A DNA stretch of 64,000 nucleotides from Sunxiuqinia sp963678245 (GCA_965140765.1 OZ223309.1:3038001-3102000); one strand, 5' to 3'; shown: positions 53,426 through 62,772, counted from the first letter of the stretch. Numbers and translations are program-made. The notes: a model not told the origin generated them from the letters alone.

Positions 53426-54724
53426 ATGAAGCGTTACTTAAATCCTGAAAAAAGCAAATGGTCCCAAATCCTTGAACGTCCGCTGTTTAATGCGGCAGAT
53501 CTGACTGGACGAGTACAGGCCATTCTGGATGAAATAAAAACAGATGGTATGTCTGCTGTTCAAAAATTCACCAAACAGTTCGATGGGGTGGCCATCAGCG
53601 AGTTTGCTGTAACGGAAGCAGAAATAACCGAAGCAGTTGCATTATTAGACGATGAGCTAAAACCAGCCATTGAAACGGCAGCAAAAAACATCACTGATTT
53701 TCATGCTAGACAAAAGACAAAAGTTAAAAAGATTGAAACATCTCCTGGGGTAGTTTGCTGGCAAAAAGCAGTTGCCATAGAGAAAGTCGGCTTGTATATT
53801 CCAGGCGGATCTGCTCCCCTATTTTCAAGTGTGCTCATGTTAGCCATTCCTGCAAAAATCGCAGGATGTCAGGAAATTGTATTGTGCACTCCTCCAAATA
53901 AGGAAGGAAAAATTCATCCGGCTATTTTGTTTGCAGCTCAGCTGGTTGGTGTAACTCAAATTTTTAAACTTGGAGGTGTTCAGGCAATCGGAGCAATGGC
54001 ATATGGTGCTGGCCACATTCCTAAAGTGTCTAAGATTTTTGGCCCGGGAAATCAATATGTGATGGCTGCAAAACAGTTGGTCAGTATCGCCGACGTAGCG
54101 ATTGATATGCCTGCTGGTCCTTCGGAAGTCGCTGTAATAGCTGACGATTCAGCTAATCCGGCATTTATTGCTTCGGACTTGCTATCGCAAGCTGAGCACG
54201 GACCGGACTCGCAGGTGGTTTTAGTTACCAATTCAGAGAAATTGGTGGATGAAGTCGAATCTGCACTAACCAACCAATTGGCAGAATTAAGCCGAATGGA
54301 AATTGCCACAAAAGCATTGAACAACAGTGTTGCGATTATTTTGAATACCAAAGAAGAAATAATCGACATGATCAATGAATATGCACCAGAGCACTTAATC
54401 ATTTCTATGGACAACTACCTGAAAGTAGCTGAAAAGATAATCAATGCCGGGTCAGTATTTCTTGGCAATTACACGCCTGAAAGCGCTGGCGACTACGCTT
54501 CGGGAACAAACCACACCCTACCAACAAACGGGTGGGCACGTTCCTTTAGTGGTGTAAATCTGGATAGCTTTATTCGTAAAATCACTTTTCAGGAAATCAC
54601 TAAAGAAGGTATCCAAAATTTAGGCCCGGTCATCGAAAAAATGGCCGCAGCCGAACAACTGGATGCACACAAGAATGCAGTTACGTTGAGATTAAAAGCT
54701 ATAGAAGACAATAGGAAGCAATAG
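53426..54724 (+). CDS. hisD: Histidinol dehydrogenase
   Basis: 432 residues from ATG at 53426 (MKRYLNPEKSKW), preferred over a TTG three codons upstream. Oxidises histidinol to histidine in two NAD-dependent steps. Conserved GGSAPLFSSVLMLAIPA, FGPGNQYVMAAKQ, LLSQAEHGPDSQ with zinc ligands nearby, and TPESAGDYASGTNHTLPTNG. The last codons lie in ATAGAAGACAAT repeats that continue into the spacer. Confidence 0.96.
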   Translation: MKRYLNPEKSKWSQILERPLFNAADLTGRVQAILDEIKTDGMSAVQKFTKQFDGVAISEFAVTEAEITEAVALLDDELKPAIETAAKNITDFHARQKTKVKKIETSPGVVCWQKAVAIEKVGLYIPGGSAPLFSSVLMLAIPAKIAGCQEIVLCTPPNKEGKIHPAILFAAQLVGVTQIFKLGGVQAIGAMAYGAGHIPKVSKIFGPGNQYVMAAKQLVSIADVAIDMPAGPSEVAVIADDSANPAFIASDLLSQAEHGPDSQVVLVTNSEKLVDEVESALTNQLAELSRMEIATKALNNSVAIILNTKEEIIDMINEYAPEHLIISMDNYLKVAEKIINAGSVFLGNYTPESAGDYASGTNHTLPTNGWARSFSGVNLDSFIRKITFQEITKEGIQNLGPVIEKMAAAEQLDAHKNAVTLRLKAIEDNRKQ

Positions 54725-54900
54725 AAGACAATTGAAAATAAATCAATGAATAGATTGATAAAGATCTGGTAGAAAATTATTTAAAAAGACTGAATAATTT
54801 GAAAGAAAACCTTTGAAATTATATCCAAGCTTTGGCAAGACGAATTTAAAACAATCGCTTCCAAGGCCTTCTATCGTCTTCCACTGCCTTCAAAAATAAA
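54700..54900. repeat. Repeat-bearing spacer between hisD and hisC
   Basis: ATAGAAGACAAT occurs twice near 54700-54735, and its inverted form appears near 54862-54893 (CTTCTATCGTCTTCCACTGC). The 180-base gap holds no gene. Confidence 0.5.
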
Positions 54901-54904
54901 TAAA

Positions 54905-55936
54905 ATGAACTTAGAAAAACTCATTCGGAAAAACATCAAAAACCTAAAACCCTATTCATCAGCTCGCGATGAGTATACCGGCGAAGCGATGGTATTTTTA
55001 GATGCCAACGAAAATCCGTTTAACAAACCATACAACCGCTATCCAGACCCGTTGCAGCGGGAAGTCAAAGAAAAAATTGCAGGAATAAAAGGATGTGAGC
55101 CGTCGCAAATCTTCCTGGGAAATGGTAGCGACGAACCGATCGATTTGCTTTTCCGGGCTTTTTGCGAGCCCAAACAGGATAACGTAGTTACAATCGATCC
55201 AACTTATGGGATGTATCAGGTTGCAGCAGACATTAACGATACCCAAGTTCGCAAAGTGAAATTGGATGAGAGCTATCACTTTTCAGCCCAAGAACTTTTA
55301 AAAGCCGCAAACTATAACACCAAGCTTATTTTCATCTGTTCGCCCAATAATCCAACAGGAAACTTATTGGACAAAAAGGAAGCAATTAAACTGATTAAAG
55401 GTTTCTCAGGCATTGTAATCATTGACGAAGCGTACATTGATTTTGCACCGGATGCAAGCATGTTACCGGAATTGAACAAATACGAAAATTTAGTGATTTT
55501 ACAAACGTTCTCCAAAGCTTGGGGAATGGCCGGAATTCGCTTAGGTATGGCCTTTGCCAACTCCAAGATCATAAGAATCTTCAACAAAATAAAATACCCA
55601 TACAACATTAATATTTTAACTCAGCAAAAAGCATTGGAGTTACTTTTGCAAGAGCAAGAAAAAAAGGAATGGGTTGAAATCCTCTTGACTGAGCGGAAAA
55701 AATTAGAAGATACTTTAAAAGATTTGCCATTCGTACAACAAGTTTATCCTTCCGATGCTAATTTTGTTCTGGTAAAAATGCACGATGCACGAGGAATCTA
55801 TGATTACCTTGTTGAAAATGGGATCATTGTCCGCGATCGCTCAAAAGTAGTTTTGTGTAACGACAGCTTGAGAATTACCGTTGGCAAACCGGAAGAGAAC
55901 GAAATATTGATTGAGAAATTGAAAGAGCTTATATAA
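54905..55936 (+). CDS. hisC: Histidinol-phosphate aminotransferase
   Basis: 343 residues. PLP enzyme of fold type I: SPNNPTGNLLDKKEA, IIDEAYIDFAPDASMLPE and the PLP-binding lysine in TFSKAWGMAGIRLG. Transaminates imidazole acetol phosphate to histidinol phosphate. Preceded by a repeat-rich spacer and followed by a palindromic repeat. Confidence 0.95.
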   Translation: MNLEKLIRKNIKNLKPYSSARDEYTGEAMVFLDANENPFNKPYNRYPDPLQREVKEKIAGIKGCEPSQIFLGNGSDEPIDLLFRAFCEPKQDNVVTIDPTYGMYQVAADINDTQVRKVKLDESYHFSAQELLKAANYNTKLIFICSPNNPTGNLLDKKEAIKLIKGFSGIVIIDEAYIDFAPDASMLPELNKYENLVILQTFSKAWGMAGIRLGMAFANSKIIRIFNKIKYPYNINILTQQKALELLLQEQEKKEWVEILLTERKKLEDTLKDLPFVQQVYPSDANFVLVKMHDARGIYDYLVENGIIVRDRSKVVLCNDSLRITVGKPEENEILIEKLKELI

Positions 55937-55960
55937 ATAACATCCCTACGTTAGCTTGCC

Positions 55961-56021
55961 GTCATCTTGAACTTGTTTCAGGATCTTAAGAAAACAGATT
56001 CCGAAACAAGTTCGAAATGAC
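55961..56021. repeat. Palindromic dispersed repeat between hisC and hisB
   Basis: GTCATCTTGAACTTGTTTCA... (55961-55986) and its imperfect inverse (55996-56021) flank a 9-base centre: a 61-base hairpin. A single arm occurs at 13786-13811. Such REP-like palindromes are frequent in Bacteroidota genomes. Confidence 0.8.
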
Positions 56022-56064
56022 ACAGGCCTCAGAGTTTTTTTGGGATGATTACAAAAACAAAAGC

Positions 56065-57189
56065 ATGAAAAAGGCATTATTTATTGATCGTGACGGAACA
56101 CTGGTGGTTGAACCACCAGTAGACTATCAACTGGATTCTTTGGAAAAACTGGAGTTTGTTCCGGGGGTATTCCGCAACTTATATTTCATTGCTAAAAACT
56201 TAGATTATGAGTTAGTCATGGTAACCAACCAAGACGGCATGGGAACAGATGCATTCCCGGAAGATACCTTTTGGCCGGCGCACAATAAAATGCTCAAGGC
56301 TTTTGAAAATGAGGGAATCACTTTTAATGATATATTGATTGATCGTAGTTTCCCCGAAGATAATGCACCTACCCGTAAACCACGAACCGGTATGATGGGT
56401 AAATACATGGATGGATGTTACGACCTGGCAAACAGCTTTGTCATTGGTGATCGGTTAACCGACATTGAGTTGGCTAAAAATCTAGGAGCAAAAGGTATTT
56501 TACTCAATGATGGTTCATTGGCTGAAGATGCTAAGAATCAAGGGTTGGATGAAATTTGCGTATTAACCACTACCAATTGGGACGATATTTATGCTCAGGT
56601 GGCTTCTCCGGAACGAACTGCACAGGTTCAGCGAAACACAAAAGAAACCCAGATCAACATTGATTTAAACTTGGATGGAACCGGCAAAGCCAACATCCGT
56701 AGCGGATTGGGATTTTTTGATCACATGCTGGATCAGATTGCCCGCCACGCCGGAGTTGATCTGACTATTCAGGTAAGTGGAGACTTACAGGTTGATGAGC
56801 ACCACACCATTGAAGACACTGGGTTGGCACTGGGAGAAGCTTTTAAATTAGCGTTGGGAGACAAACGAGGCGTTGAACGTTACGGCTATTGCCTACCGAT
56901 GGACGACTGTTTGGCACAGGTCGCTATCGACTTTGGCGGTCGTCCGTGGATAATGTGGGATGCCGAATTTAAACGTGAGAATGTGGGCGACATGCCAACT
57001 GAAATGTTCTTTCATTTTTTTAAATCATTTTCCGACACCTCGCTTTCAAACCTAAACATAAAAGCCGAAGGGGATAATGAACACCACAAGATTGAAGGTA
57101 TTTTCAAAGCACTGGCCCGTGCAATAAAAATGGCTATTAAAAAAGATGTGTTTAACTTTGAACTCCCTTCAACCAAAGGAGCTCTATAG
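56065..57189 (+). CDS. hisB: Bifunctional histidinol-phosphatase / imidazoleglycerol-phosphate dehydratase
   Basis: 374 residues from ATG at 56065 (MKKALFIDRDGTLVVEPPVD). The frame is open to an ATG at 56017, but that codon lies inside the palindromic repeat, so the later start is preferred. The N-terminal half is a HAD phosphatase (DRDGT, VTNQDG, FVIGDRLTDIELAKNLGAKG); the C-terminal half is the manganese dehydratase (GLGFFDHMLDQIARHAG, DEHHTIEDTG, EGDNEHHKIEGIFKALARA). Covers two pathway steps. Confidence 0.95.
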   Translation: MKKALFIDRDGTLVVEPPVDYQLDSLEKLEFVPGVFRNLYFIAKNLDYELVMVTNQDGMGTDAFPEDTFWPAHNKMLKAFENEGITFNDILIDRSFPEDNAPTRKPRTGMMGKYMDGCYDLANSFVIGDRLTDIELAKNLGAKGILLNDGSLAEDAKNQGLDEICVLTTTNWDDIYAQVASPERTAQVQRNTKETQINIDLNLDGTGKANIRSGLGFFDHMLDQIARHAGVDLTIQVSGDLQVDEHHTIEDTGLALGEAFKLALGDKRGVERYGYCLPMDDCLAQVAIDFGGRPWIMWDAEFKRENVGDMPTEMFFHFFKSFSDTSLSNLNIKAEGDNEHHKIEGIFKALARAIKMAIKKDVFNFELPSTKGAL

Positions 57190-57228
57190 TCGAATAAAGA
57201 AATAAGTCTGCGGTTAAAAACTAAATAT

Positions 57229-58113
57229 ATGAAAAGCATCAAACCCTTACGAGAGAAGAAGAATACAGCAATTCTTTTAATACACTGCCCTGACAAACAG
57301 GGAATTTTAGCAACAGTGACTGAATTCTTGAATAAGAATAATGGGAATATCATCAACTTGGATCAGCATGTCGACCGAATTGAAAAGATTTTTTACATGC
57401 GGGTTGAATGGGAATTGGATGATTTTGCCATACCTTCAAAAAAAATTGGTGAATACTTTGATACACTAATCGGTTCAAAATTGGAAATGAACTGGAAAAT
57501 CTATTTTTCAGAGGATGTTCCACGGATGGCTATTTTCGTATCTAAAATGTCGCATTGCTTATTTGATATTTTGGGACGATATACTGCTGGAGAATGGGAT
57601 GTTAAAATTCCGGTTATCATCAGCAATCACGAAACCATGCGGCCTGTTGCAGAGCGTTTCGGAATTGAATTCGAATACGTTCCCTTAACCTCAGAAAACA
57701 AAGCCGAGCAAGAAGCAAAAGAAGTTGAATTATTGAAAAAGCACAAAATTGATTTTATTGTGTTGGCACGCTATATGCAAATCTTGTCGAAAGATTTTGT
57801 TTCGCATTACCCTAATAAAATCATCAACATCCACCATTCATTTCTACCGGCATTTGCAGGAGCAAAACCCTACCACGCAGCGCATGCCCGTGGGGTAAAA
57901 CTAATTGGAGCTACCAGTCATTATGTAACTCATGATTTAGATGCAGGCCCCATCATCGAGCAAGGCGTCACGCAATGTAGTCATGTGGACACCATTAAAA
58001 GTTTGATCCGAAAAGGACGCGATCTGGAAAAGATTGTATTATCGAACGCTGTATTTAATCACCTGCAACGAAAAGTGCTGGTTTACAACAATCGTACGGT
58101 GGTATTTAATTAG
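57229..58113 (+). CDS. purU: Formyltetrahydrofolate deformylase
   Basis: 294 residues. N-terminal ACT domain (ILLIHCPDKQGILATVTEFL) and C-terminal formyltransferase fold with VISNHETM, the catalytic NIHHSFLPAFAGAKPYHAA and SHYVTHDLDAGPIIEQ. Releases formate from 10-formyl-THF. Lies within the his operon, 39 bases after hisB and 6 bases before the next gene; a link through one-carbon supply for purine/AICAR recycling is plausible but inferred. Confidence 0.94.
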   Translation: MKSIKPLREKKNTAILLIHCPDKQGILATVTEFLNKNNGNIINLDQHVDRIEKIFYMRVEWELDDFAIPSKKIGEYFDTLIGSKLEMNWKIYFSEDVPRMAIFVSKMSHCLFDILGRYTAGEWDVKIPVIISNHETMRPVAERFGIEFEYVPLTSENKAEQEAKEVELLKKHKIDFIVLARYMQILSKDFVSHYPNKIINIHHSFLPAFAGAKPYHAAHARGVKLIGATSHYVTHDLDAGPIIEQGVTQCSHVDTIKSLIRKGRDLEKIVLSNAVFNHLQRKVLVYNNRTVVFN

Positions 58114-58119
58114 TAAAAA

Positions 58120-58650
58120 ATGAAATCAATAGTACTTATAATGTTACTCATCGCAACTTTCACCCGAGCTGAAATTGTTGAAAAAGAAATTCCGGCCGAA
58201 TATGGATATATCGTCGAAATCGGGCAAGAAGCTCCTACTTTTAGCACAGTGACTGTAGACGGACAAAAAGTTAATTTTGCAGACTTGAAAGGAAAAGTTG
58301 TGATGCTGCAATTTACAGCTAGCTGGTGTGGCGTTTGCCGAAAGGAAATGCCACATATTGAGAAAGAAATCTGGGAAAAGCACAAAAACAATTCTGATTT
58401 TGCTTTATTCGGAATTGACTTGGATGAACCGAAAGAGAAAGTGCAAAAATTTGCTGAGGCAATACCGGTCACCTACCCACTCCTACTCGATCCGAAAGGT
58501 AAAATATTTTACAAGTACGCCGAAGAAGGAGCTGGTGTAACCCGTAATGTGATTATCGACAAAACAGGTAAAATTATTTATACCACCCGTCTTTTCAAAC
58601 AGGAGGAGTTTGATGAAATGAAACAAGTCATTGACGAACTACTGAAATAG
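58120..58650 (+). CDS. TlpA-like thioredoxin-fold protein inside the his operon
   Basis: 176 residues. A short signal peptide (KSIVLIMLLIATFTRA), then a redoxin fold with FTASWCGVCRKEMP (WCxxC) and GVTRNVIIDKTGKIIY (cis-Pro position is replaced by TR). Exported thiol oxidoreductase, peroxiredoxin-like; unrelated to histidine synthesis. Between purU and hisH, same strand, so presumably cotranscribed. Confidence 0.85.
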   Translation: MKSIVLIMLLIATFTRAEIVEKEIPAEYGYIVEIGQEAPTFSTVTVDGQKVNFADLKGKVVMLQFTASWCGVCRKEMPHIEKEIWEKHKNNSDFALFGIDLDEPKEKVQKFAEAIPVTYPLLLDPKGKIFYKYAEEGAGVTRNVIIDKTGKIIYTTRLFKQEEFDEMKQVIDELLK

Positions 58651-58722
58651 TTTATAATAAGTAGAAACACGAACTTGTGAACATTGAACCTATGAACTCA
58701 GATACTCATGAACTCAAATAAA
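58651..58722 (+). repeat. GAAC-rich low-complexity spacer before hisH
   Basis: GAACTTGTGAACATTGAACC... repeats a GAAC word about every nine bases. Similar words (ACTCATGAACT, ACCTATGAAC) return in the spacer before hisA. Confidence 0.45.
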
Positions 58723-59322
58723 ATGAACATCGTCATTATCAAATACAACGCCGGAAATATTGAATCAGTCAGCAATGCACTTTCACGATTGGGCATTAAA
58801 GCTGAAATCACTGGTGACCACGAAAAAATTAAAGCGGCCGACAAAGTCATTTTTCCGGGTGTTGGCGAAGCCAGTACAACAATGTCCTACCTGAAGAAAG
58901 AAGGATTGGATCAATTGATCCCATCGCTGATGCAACCGGTTTTAGGAATTTGCTTAGGGCTTCAGCTCATGTGCAGCCACTCAGAAGAAGGCAACACGCC
59001 CTGTCTTGGAATTTTTGAAGAACAGGTGAAACGATTCGTCCCCCAACCGGGAATGGAGTTCACTACAAAAGTTCCACACATGGGATGGAATAATATTACC
59101 AAACTCAACAGCAAATTGTTTGATGAATCACTCGAAAACCAGTTTGTATACTTTGTGCATTCTTATTATGCGACCGTTGGCAAACATATTGCAGCTGAAG
59201 GAAATTACATCAATTCTTTCAGCGCGGCATTGCACAAAGATAACTTTTATGCGACCCAATTTCACCCCGAAAAAAGTGGACCGATCGGCGCTAAAATATT
59301 AGAAAACTTTTTGAAACTGTAA
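58723..59322 (+). CDS. hisH: Imidazole glycerol phosphate synthase, glutaminase subunit
   Basis: 199 residues from ATG at 58723 (MNIVIIKYNAGNIESVSNAL), the usual HisH start; an ATG five codons earlier lies in the repeat spacer. Class I glutaminase: nucleophile Cys in VLGICLGLQLMCSHSEEG, His and Glu in ATQFHPEKSGPIG. Channels ammonia to HisF. Confidence 0.95.
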   Translation: MNIVIIKYNAGNIESVSNALSRLGIKAEITGDHEKIKAADKVIFPGVGEASTTMSYLKKEGLDQLIPSLMQPVLGICLGLQLMCSHSEEGNTPCLGIFEEQVKRFVPQPGMEFTTKVPHMGWNNITKLNSKLFDESLENQFVYFVHSYYATVGKHIAAEGNYINSFSAALHKDNFYATQFHPEKSGPIGAKILENFLKL

Positions 59323-59400
59323 GAACAAGTGCAGAAGTGCTTGTGTGCAGAAGTACATGAGCAAAATCAAACTTCTTATGTACTCATGAACTTTGTACCT
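59323..59400 (+). repeat. Repeat-bearing spacer before hisA
   Basis: GTGCAGAAGT is present twice (near 59329 and 59345), and ACATGAG/CTCATGT form an inverted pair. The frame of hisA is open through it, but translation is expected to start at 59401. Confidence 0.45.
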
Positions 59401-60135
59401 ATGAACAACAAAATAACCATCATCCCCGCCATCGACCTCATTGATGCAAAATGCGTGCGTCTTTCGCAAGGCGATTACAACCAAAAAACGGTATACAACG
59501 AAAACCCGCTGGAAATAGCTAAAATGTTTGAAGATGCCGGAATCACTCGTTTACACTTGGTCGATCTGGATGGCGCAAAAGCTAAACACATTGTCAATTA
59601 TAAAGTATTGGAAACTATTGCCACAAAAACGAATCTGGTTGTCGACTTTGGTGGGGGATTAAAAAGCGATGAGGATCTTAAAATTGCCTTTGAAAGTGGT
59701 GCACAAATGGTTACAGGAGGAAGTATTGCTGTAAAAGATCGTGAAACTTTCCTCAGCTGGATTGAAACCTACGGCTCTGAAAAAATTATTCTGGGCGCTG
59801 ATGCGAAAGATAAAATGATTGCGGTAAGCGGCTGGCAGGAAGTTTCAGAATTATCGATTCTGGAATTTATTGAAAGCTATACCAGCCAAGGCATTCAAAA
59901 AGTAATTTCGACCGACATTGCACGCGATGGCATGCTCTCCGGCCCGAGTATCGAACTGTACAAAGAAATTATGGAGCGATTCGAAGGACTGGAACTAATC
60001 GCCAGTGGTGGTATCGCCACCATGAAAGACATCCACGAACTAAACGAAATGGGCGTTCCCGGCGTAATTACCGGAAAAGCGATTTACGAGAATAAGATCA
60101 GTCTGGATGAAATTAGCAAGTTTATATCAGCATAA
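59401..60135 (+). CDS. hisA: ProFAR isomerase
   Basis: 244 residues from ATG at 59401 (MNNKITIIPAIDLIDAKCVR). (beta/alpha)8 barrel with catalytic Asp near the N-terminus (AIDLIDAK) and the second Asp in STDIARDGMLSGPS; phosphate sites LIASGGIATM. The longer frame from 59329 would add only repeat-coded residues. Confidence 0.95.
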   Translation: MNNKITIIPAIDLIDAKCVRLSQGDYNQKTVYNENPLEIAKMFEDAGITRLHLVDLDGAKAKHIVNYKVLETIATKTNLVVDFGGGLKSDEDLKIAFESGAQMVTGGSIAVKDRETFLSWIETYGSEKIILGADAKDKMIAVSGWQEVSELSILEFIESYTSQGIQKVISTDIARDGMLSGPSIELYKEIMERFEGLELIASGGIATMKDIHELNEMGVPGVITGKAIYENKISLDEISKFISA

Positions 60136-60170
60136 ACCTGAAATTTAAACTCGAAACTTGAAACTAAAAG

Positions 60171-60923
60171 ATGTTAGCAAAACGAATCATACCGTGCCTC
60201 GATATTAAAGACGGTCAGACCGTAAAAGGCATAAACTTTGTCAATATTCAGTCGGTGGGCGATCCGGTAGAACTGGGTGCACTCTATGCGGAACAAGGAG
60301 CCGACGAATTGGTCTTTCTCGACATCACTGCCACACACGAAGGACGGAAGACTTTCGTGGAATTAGTGAAACGGATTGCACGCGAGCTAAATATCCCATT
60401 CACTGTGGGTGGCGGAATTAGCGAAATCAAGGATGCTGAAGCTTTGCTCAGTGCCGGAGCCGATAAAGTGAGCATCAACTCCTCCGCTGTTCGAAACCCT
60501 CAACTGATTAATGATCTGGCGCTTAATTTCGGAACCCAGTTCGTGGTCGTTGCCATCGATGCTAAAAACTACAAAGGTCATTGGACAGTAACCGTTAATG
60601 GTGGCCGCATTCCAACCGACAAAGAACTGTTTAGCTGGGCCAAAGAAGCCGAAGATCGAGGGGCTGGTGAAATCCTATTCACCTCCATGGACCACGATGG
60701 AACTAAAGGCGGCTTTGCCAACGAAGAACTGGGCAGGATGGCCGAGATGCTAAAAATCCCGATCATTGCATCTGGAGGAGCCGGAAACATGGATCATTTT
60801 GTAGATGTGTTCACCAAAGGAAAAGCCGATGCCGGACTGGCAGCCAGTATTTTTCACTATAAAGAAATTGGAATCCCTGATTTAAAAGATTACCTGAGAA
60901 CTAAAAAAATTGCCATTCGCTAA
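60171..60923 (+). CDS. hisF: Imidazole glycerol phosphate synthase, cyclase subunit
   Basis: 250 residues. MLAKRIIPCLDIKDGQTVKG with catalytic Asp11-type residue, VGGGISEIKDAEALLSAGAD, TSMDHDGTKGGF (second catalytic Asp) and IIASGGAGNMDHF. Works with HisH. Complete length. Confidence 0.97.
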   Translation: MLAKRIIPCLDIKDGQTVKGINFVNIQSVGDPVELGALYAEQGADELVFLDITATHEGRKTFVELVKRIARELNIPFTVGGGISEIKDAEALLSAGADKVSINSSAVRNPQLINDLALNFGTQFVVVAIDAKNYKGHWTVTVNGGRIPTDKELFSWAKEAEDRGAGEILFTSMDHDGTKGGFANEELGRMAEMLKIPIIASGGAGNMDHFVDVFTKGKADAGLAASIFHYKEIGIPDLKDYLRTKKIAIR

Positions 60924-60942
60924 TATCTAATAGCTTATCAAC

Positions 60943-62115
60943 ATGATCAAACAAATAAATATTCTGCTCCTAGCTTTCCTAATATCATCTTCTTTATTTG
61001 CTCAAGATGATCTTGATACACAATTATTAAAGCAAACTCCCAACTGCGAAAACGTTGCCTATAACTCGACACAACTAATTACTGAACTATTCGACAAGTC
61101 AAAAGTTGATTCTATTAGTTTAGTCGTAAGCAAATGGGAAAGTTTTTGCGGAGGAAGTGAACCTCTGTTTCGGGTAAAAGTGCTAACAAAAATCTCATTA
61201 GCAACTTTTAATGATAAAGAAAATTCAGAACAAGATACCGAAATGAGTATGATACTTGCCTATCTGGATCGTAAAAAGCTTTCGGAAGAACAAAATTATC
61301 ATCAACTCTACGAATACTACAAGCTTTATCTCGGTTACGTACCTCTGAATTCAAACTTCGATTTAACAACCATAACGTGGGCAAGCAGCCTGCTGGATGA
61401 AAATGATGATCTTCGCCCTGACGAAAAAGCCTTTTGTTTATTGTATTCCAATCAAATTGATGAGTTCTGGAGCTACCTCAAATCAAGTGAAATGCAGAAC
61501 AGCAAACTATATAAAACCTATAAGCAGGAAGAAGATCGTGCCAATAATATGTGGGACGGGCACATCAACTTTTTTAGCGGTGTATTTGTGCCAACTTCAA
61601 ATTTATCCAATGTAATTGGCGCTAAATCAATCTTTGGATTTCAATTGGGTGCCAAGGCGAAAAAAACTCAAATGGATCTTTCTTTTGCCTTCCGACCGGG
61701 AAAGGCTAAAGAATACTACAATGTTTATTTTGAAGATAGTCTGGTTCAAACCCAAGATCATCTTGGTGGGTATATTGGGCTGGATTTTGCTCGAGAGTTA
61801 ACCAACAATTATAAGCGTGAACTGGATCTGGAATGGGGAATTGCAGCAGATTTCATGGACGTAATATCAGGAGATCCGGATATTGCCGACGACAGCAAAA
61901 CGCTATCTTCTTTCAACTTTAACTGTGGACTAGGATATCGATTCTATTTTAAAAACATGAATTACATCGGTTTGCATGCAAAATACAATTTCGTAAACTA
62001 CAAGAATAAAAAAGGGACTAACCTGGATGGCAACTATCTCTCTTTCACTATTTCGTACAATTTGTTTGGGAATCCGAATAAGTACAGTTTATTAGAAAAA
62101 ATGAAATTAAAATAA
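60943..62115 (+). CDS. Exported protein of unknown function between hisF and hisIE
   Basis: 390 residues. Signal peptide (NILLLAFLISSSLFAQ). The middle (about 40-200) is helical with Tyr-rich segments (QLYEYYKLYLGYVPLNSNFD); the C-terminal half alternates polar and hydrophobic residues with Gly/Asn turns (FGFQLGAKAKKTQMDLSFAF, LDFARELTNNYKRELDLEWG, GLGYRFYFKNMNYIGLHAKY) and ends with Phe-rich strands, consistent with an outer-membrane beta-barrel. I do not recognise a family. It lies 19 bases after hisF and 5 before hisIE, so it should be transcribed with the his genes. Confidence 0.8.
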   Translation: MIKQINILLLAFLISSSLFAQDDLDTQLLKQTPNCENVAYNSTQLITELFDKSKVDSISLVVSKWESFCGGSEPLFRVKVLTKISLATFNDKENSEQDTEMSMILAYLDRKKLSEEQNYHQLYEYYKLYLGYVPLNSNFDLTTITWASSLLDENDDLRPDEKAFCLLYSNQIDEFWSYLKSSEMQNSKLYKTYKQEEDRANNMWDGHINFFSGVFVPTSNLSNVIGAKSIFGFQLGAKAKKTQMDLSFAFRPGKAKEYYNVYFEDSLVQTQDHLGGYIGLDFARELTNNYKRELDLEWGIAADFMDVISGDPDIADDSKTLSSFNFNCGLGYRFYFKNMNYIGLHAKYNFVNYKNKKGTNLDGNYLSFTISYNLFGNPNKYSLLEKMKLK

Positions 62116-62120
62116 TAAGA

Positions 62121-62723
62121 ATGACTCAAGTAGATTTTAACAAAATGGGGAATGGTCTGATCCCGGCCATCATTCAGGATGACAAAACCGACAAAGTACT
62201 GATGTTGGGATTTATGAATGAAGAAGCGCTGGGAAAAACAGAAGAAACAGGCAAAGTAACGTTCTTCAGCCGGACAAAAAAGCGCCTGTGGACTAAAGGC
62301 GAAGAAAGTGGCAACTTTTTAAATGTGGTTTCCATGGCATCGGATTGTGACAATGACACCCTGCTGATTAAGGTGAATCCGGTTGGCCCGGTTTGCCATA
62401 CCGGCAGTGACACCTGCTGGAATGAAACCAATGAGCAGGATGATCTGGCTTTTATCAAGCATCTGCAGGACTTTATTGACACGCGCAAAGAAGAAATGCC
62501 GGAAGGATCATACACCACTTCATTGTTCACAAAAGGAACAAGAACCATTACCCAAAAGGTTGGTGAAGAAGCTGTAGAAACGATTATTGGTGCTATGGCC
62601 AACGACGATGAAAATTTCCTGTATGAAGGAGCCGACTTGCTGTACCACCTTATTGTATTGTTAACACACAAAGGTTATCGCATTGAGGATTTAGCCCGCG
62701 AGCTGAAAAAACGACATAAATAA
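62121..62723 (+). CDS. hisI: Phosphoribosyl-AMP cyclohydrolase / phosphoribosyl-ATP pyrophosphatase
   Basis: 200 residues, HisI-HisE fusion. N-terminal cyclohydrolase: AIIQDDKTDKVLMLGFMNEE, SMASDCDNDTLLIKV (metal ligands) and GPVCHTGSDTCW; C-terminal pyrophosphatase: GTRTITQKVGEEAVETIIGA and DLLYHLIVLL. Catalyses steps 2 and 3 of the pathway. Last gene of the operon, followed by a strong terminator. Confidence 0.96.
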   Translation: MTQVDFNKMGNGLIPAIIQDDKTDKVLMLGFMNEEALGKTEETGKVTFFSRTKKRLWTKGEESGNFLNVVSMASDCDNDTLLIKVNPVGPVCHTGSDTCWNETNEQDDLAFIKHLQDFIDTRKEEMPEGSYTTSLFTKGTRTITQKVGEEAVETIIGAMANDDENFLYEGADLLYHLIVLLTHKGYRIEDLARELKKRHK

Positions 62724-62731
62724 TATCCATT

Positions 62732-62758
62732 AAGCCCTGTATAATTCAGGGCTTTTTC
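62732..62758 (+). terminator. Terminator of the his operon
   Basis: AAGCCCTG (62732-62739) pairs with CAGGGCTT (62747-62754), then TTTTTC. Confidence 0.85.
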
Positions 62759-62772
62759 ACTCCTCCAAAGGT

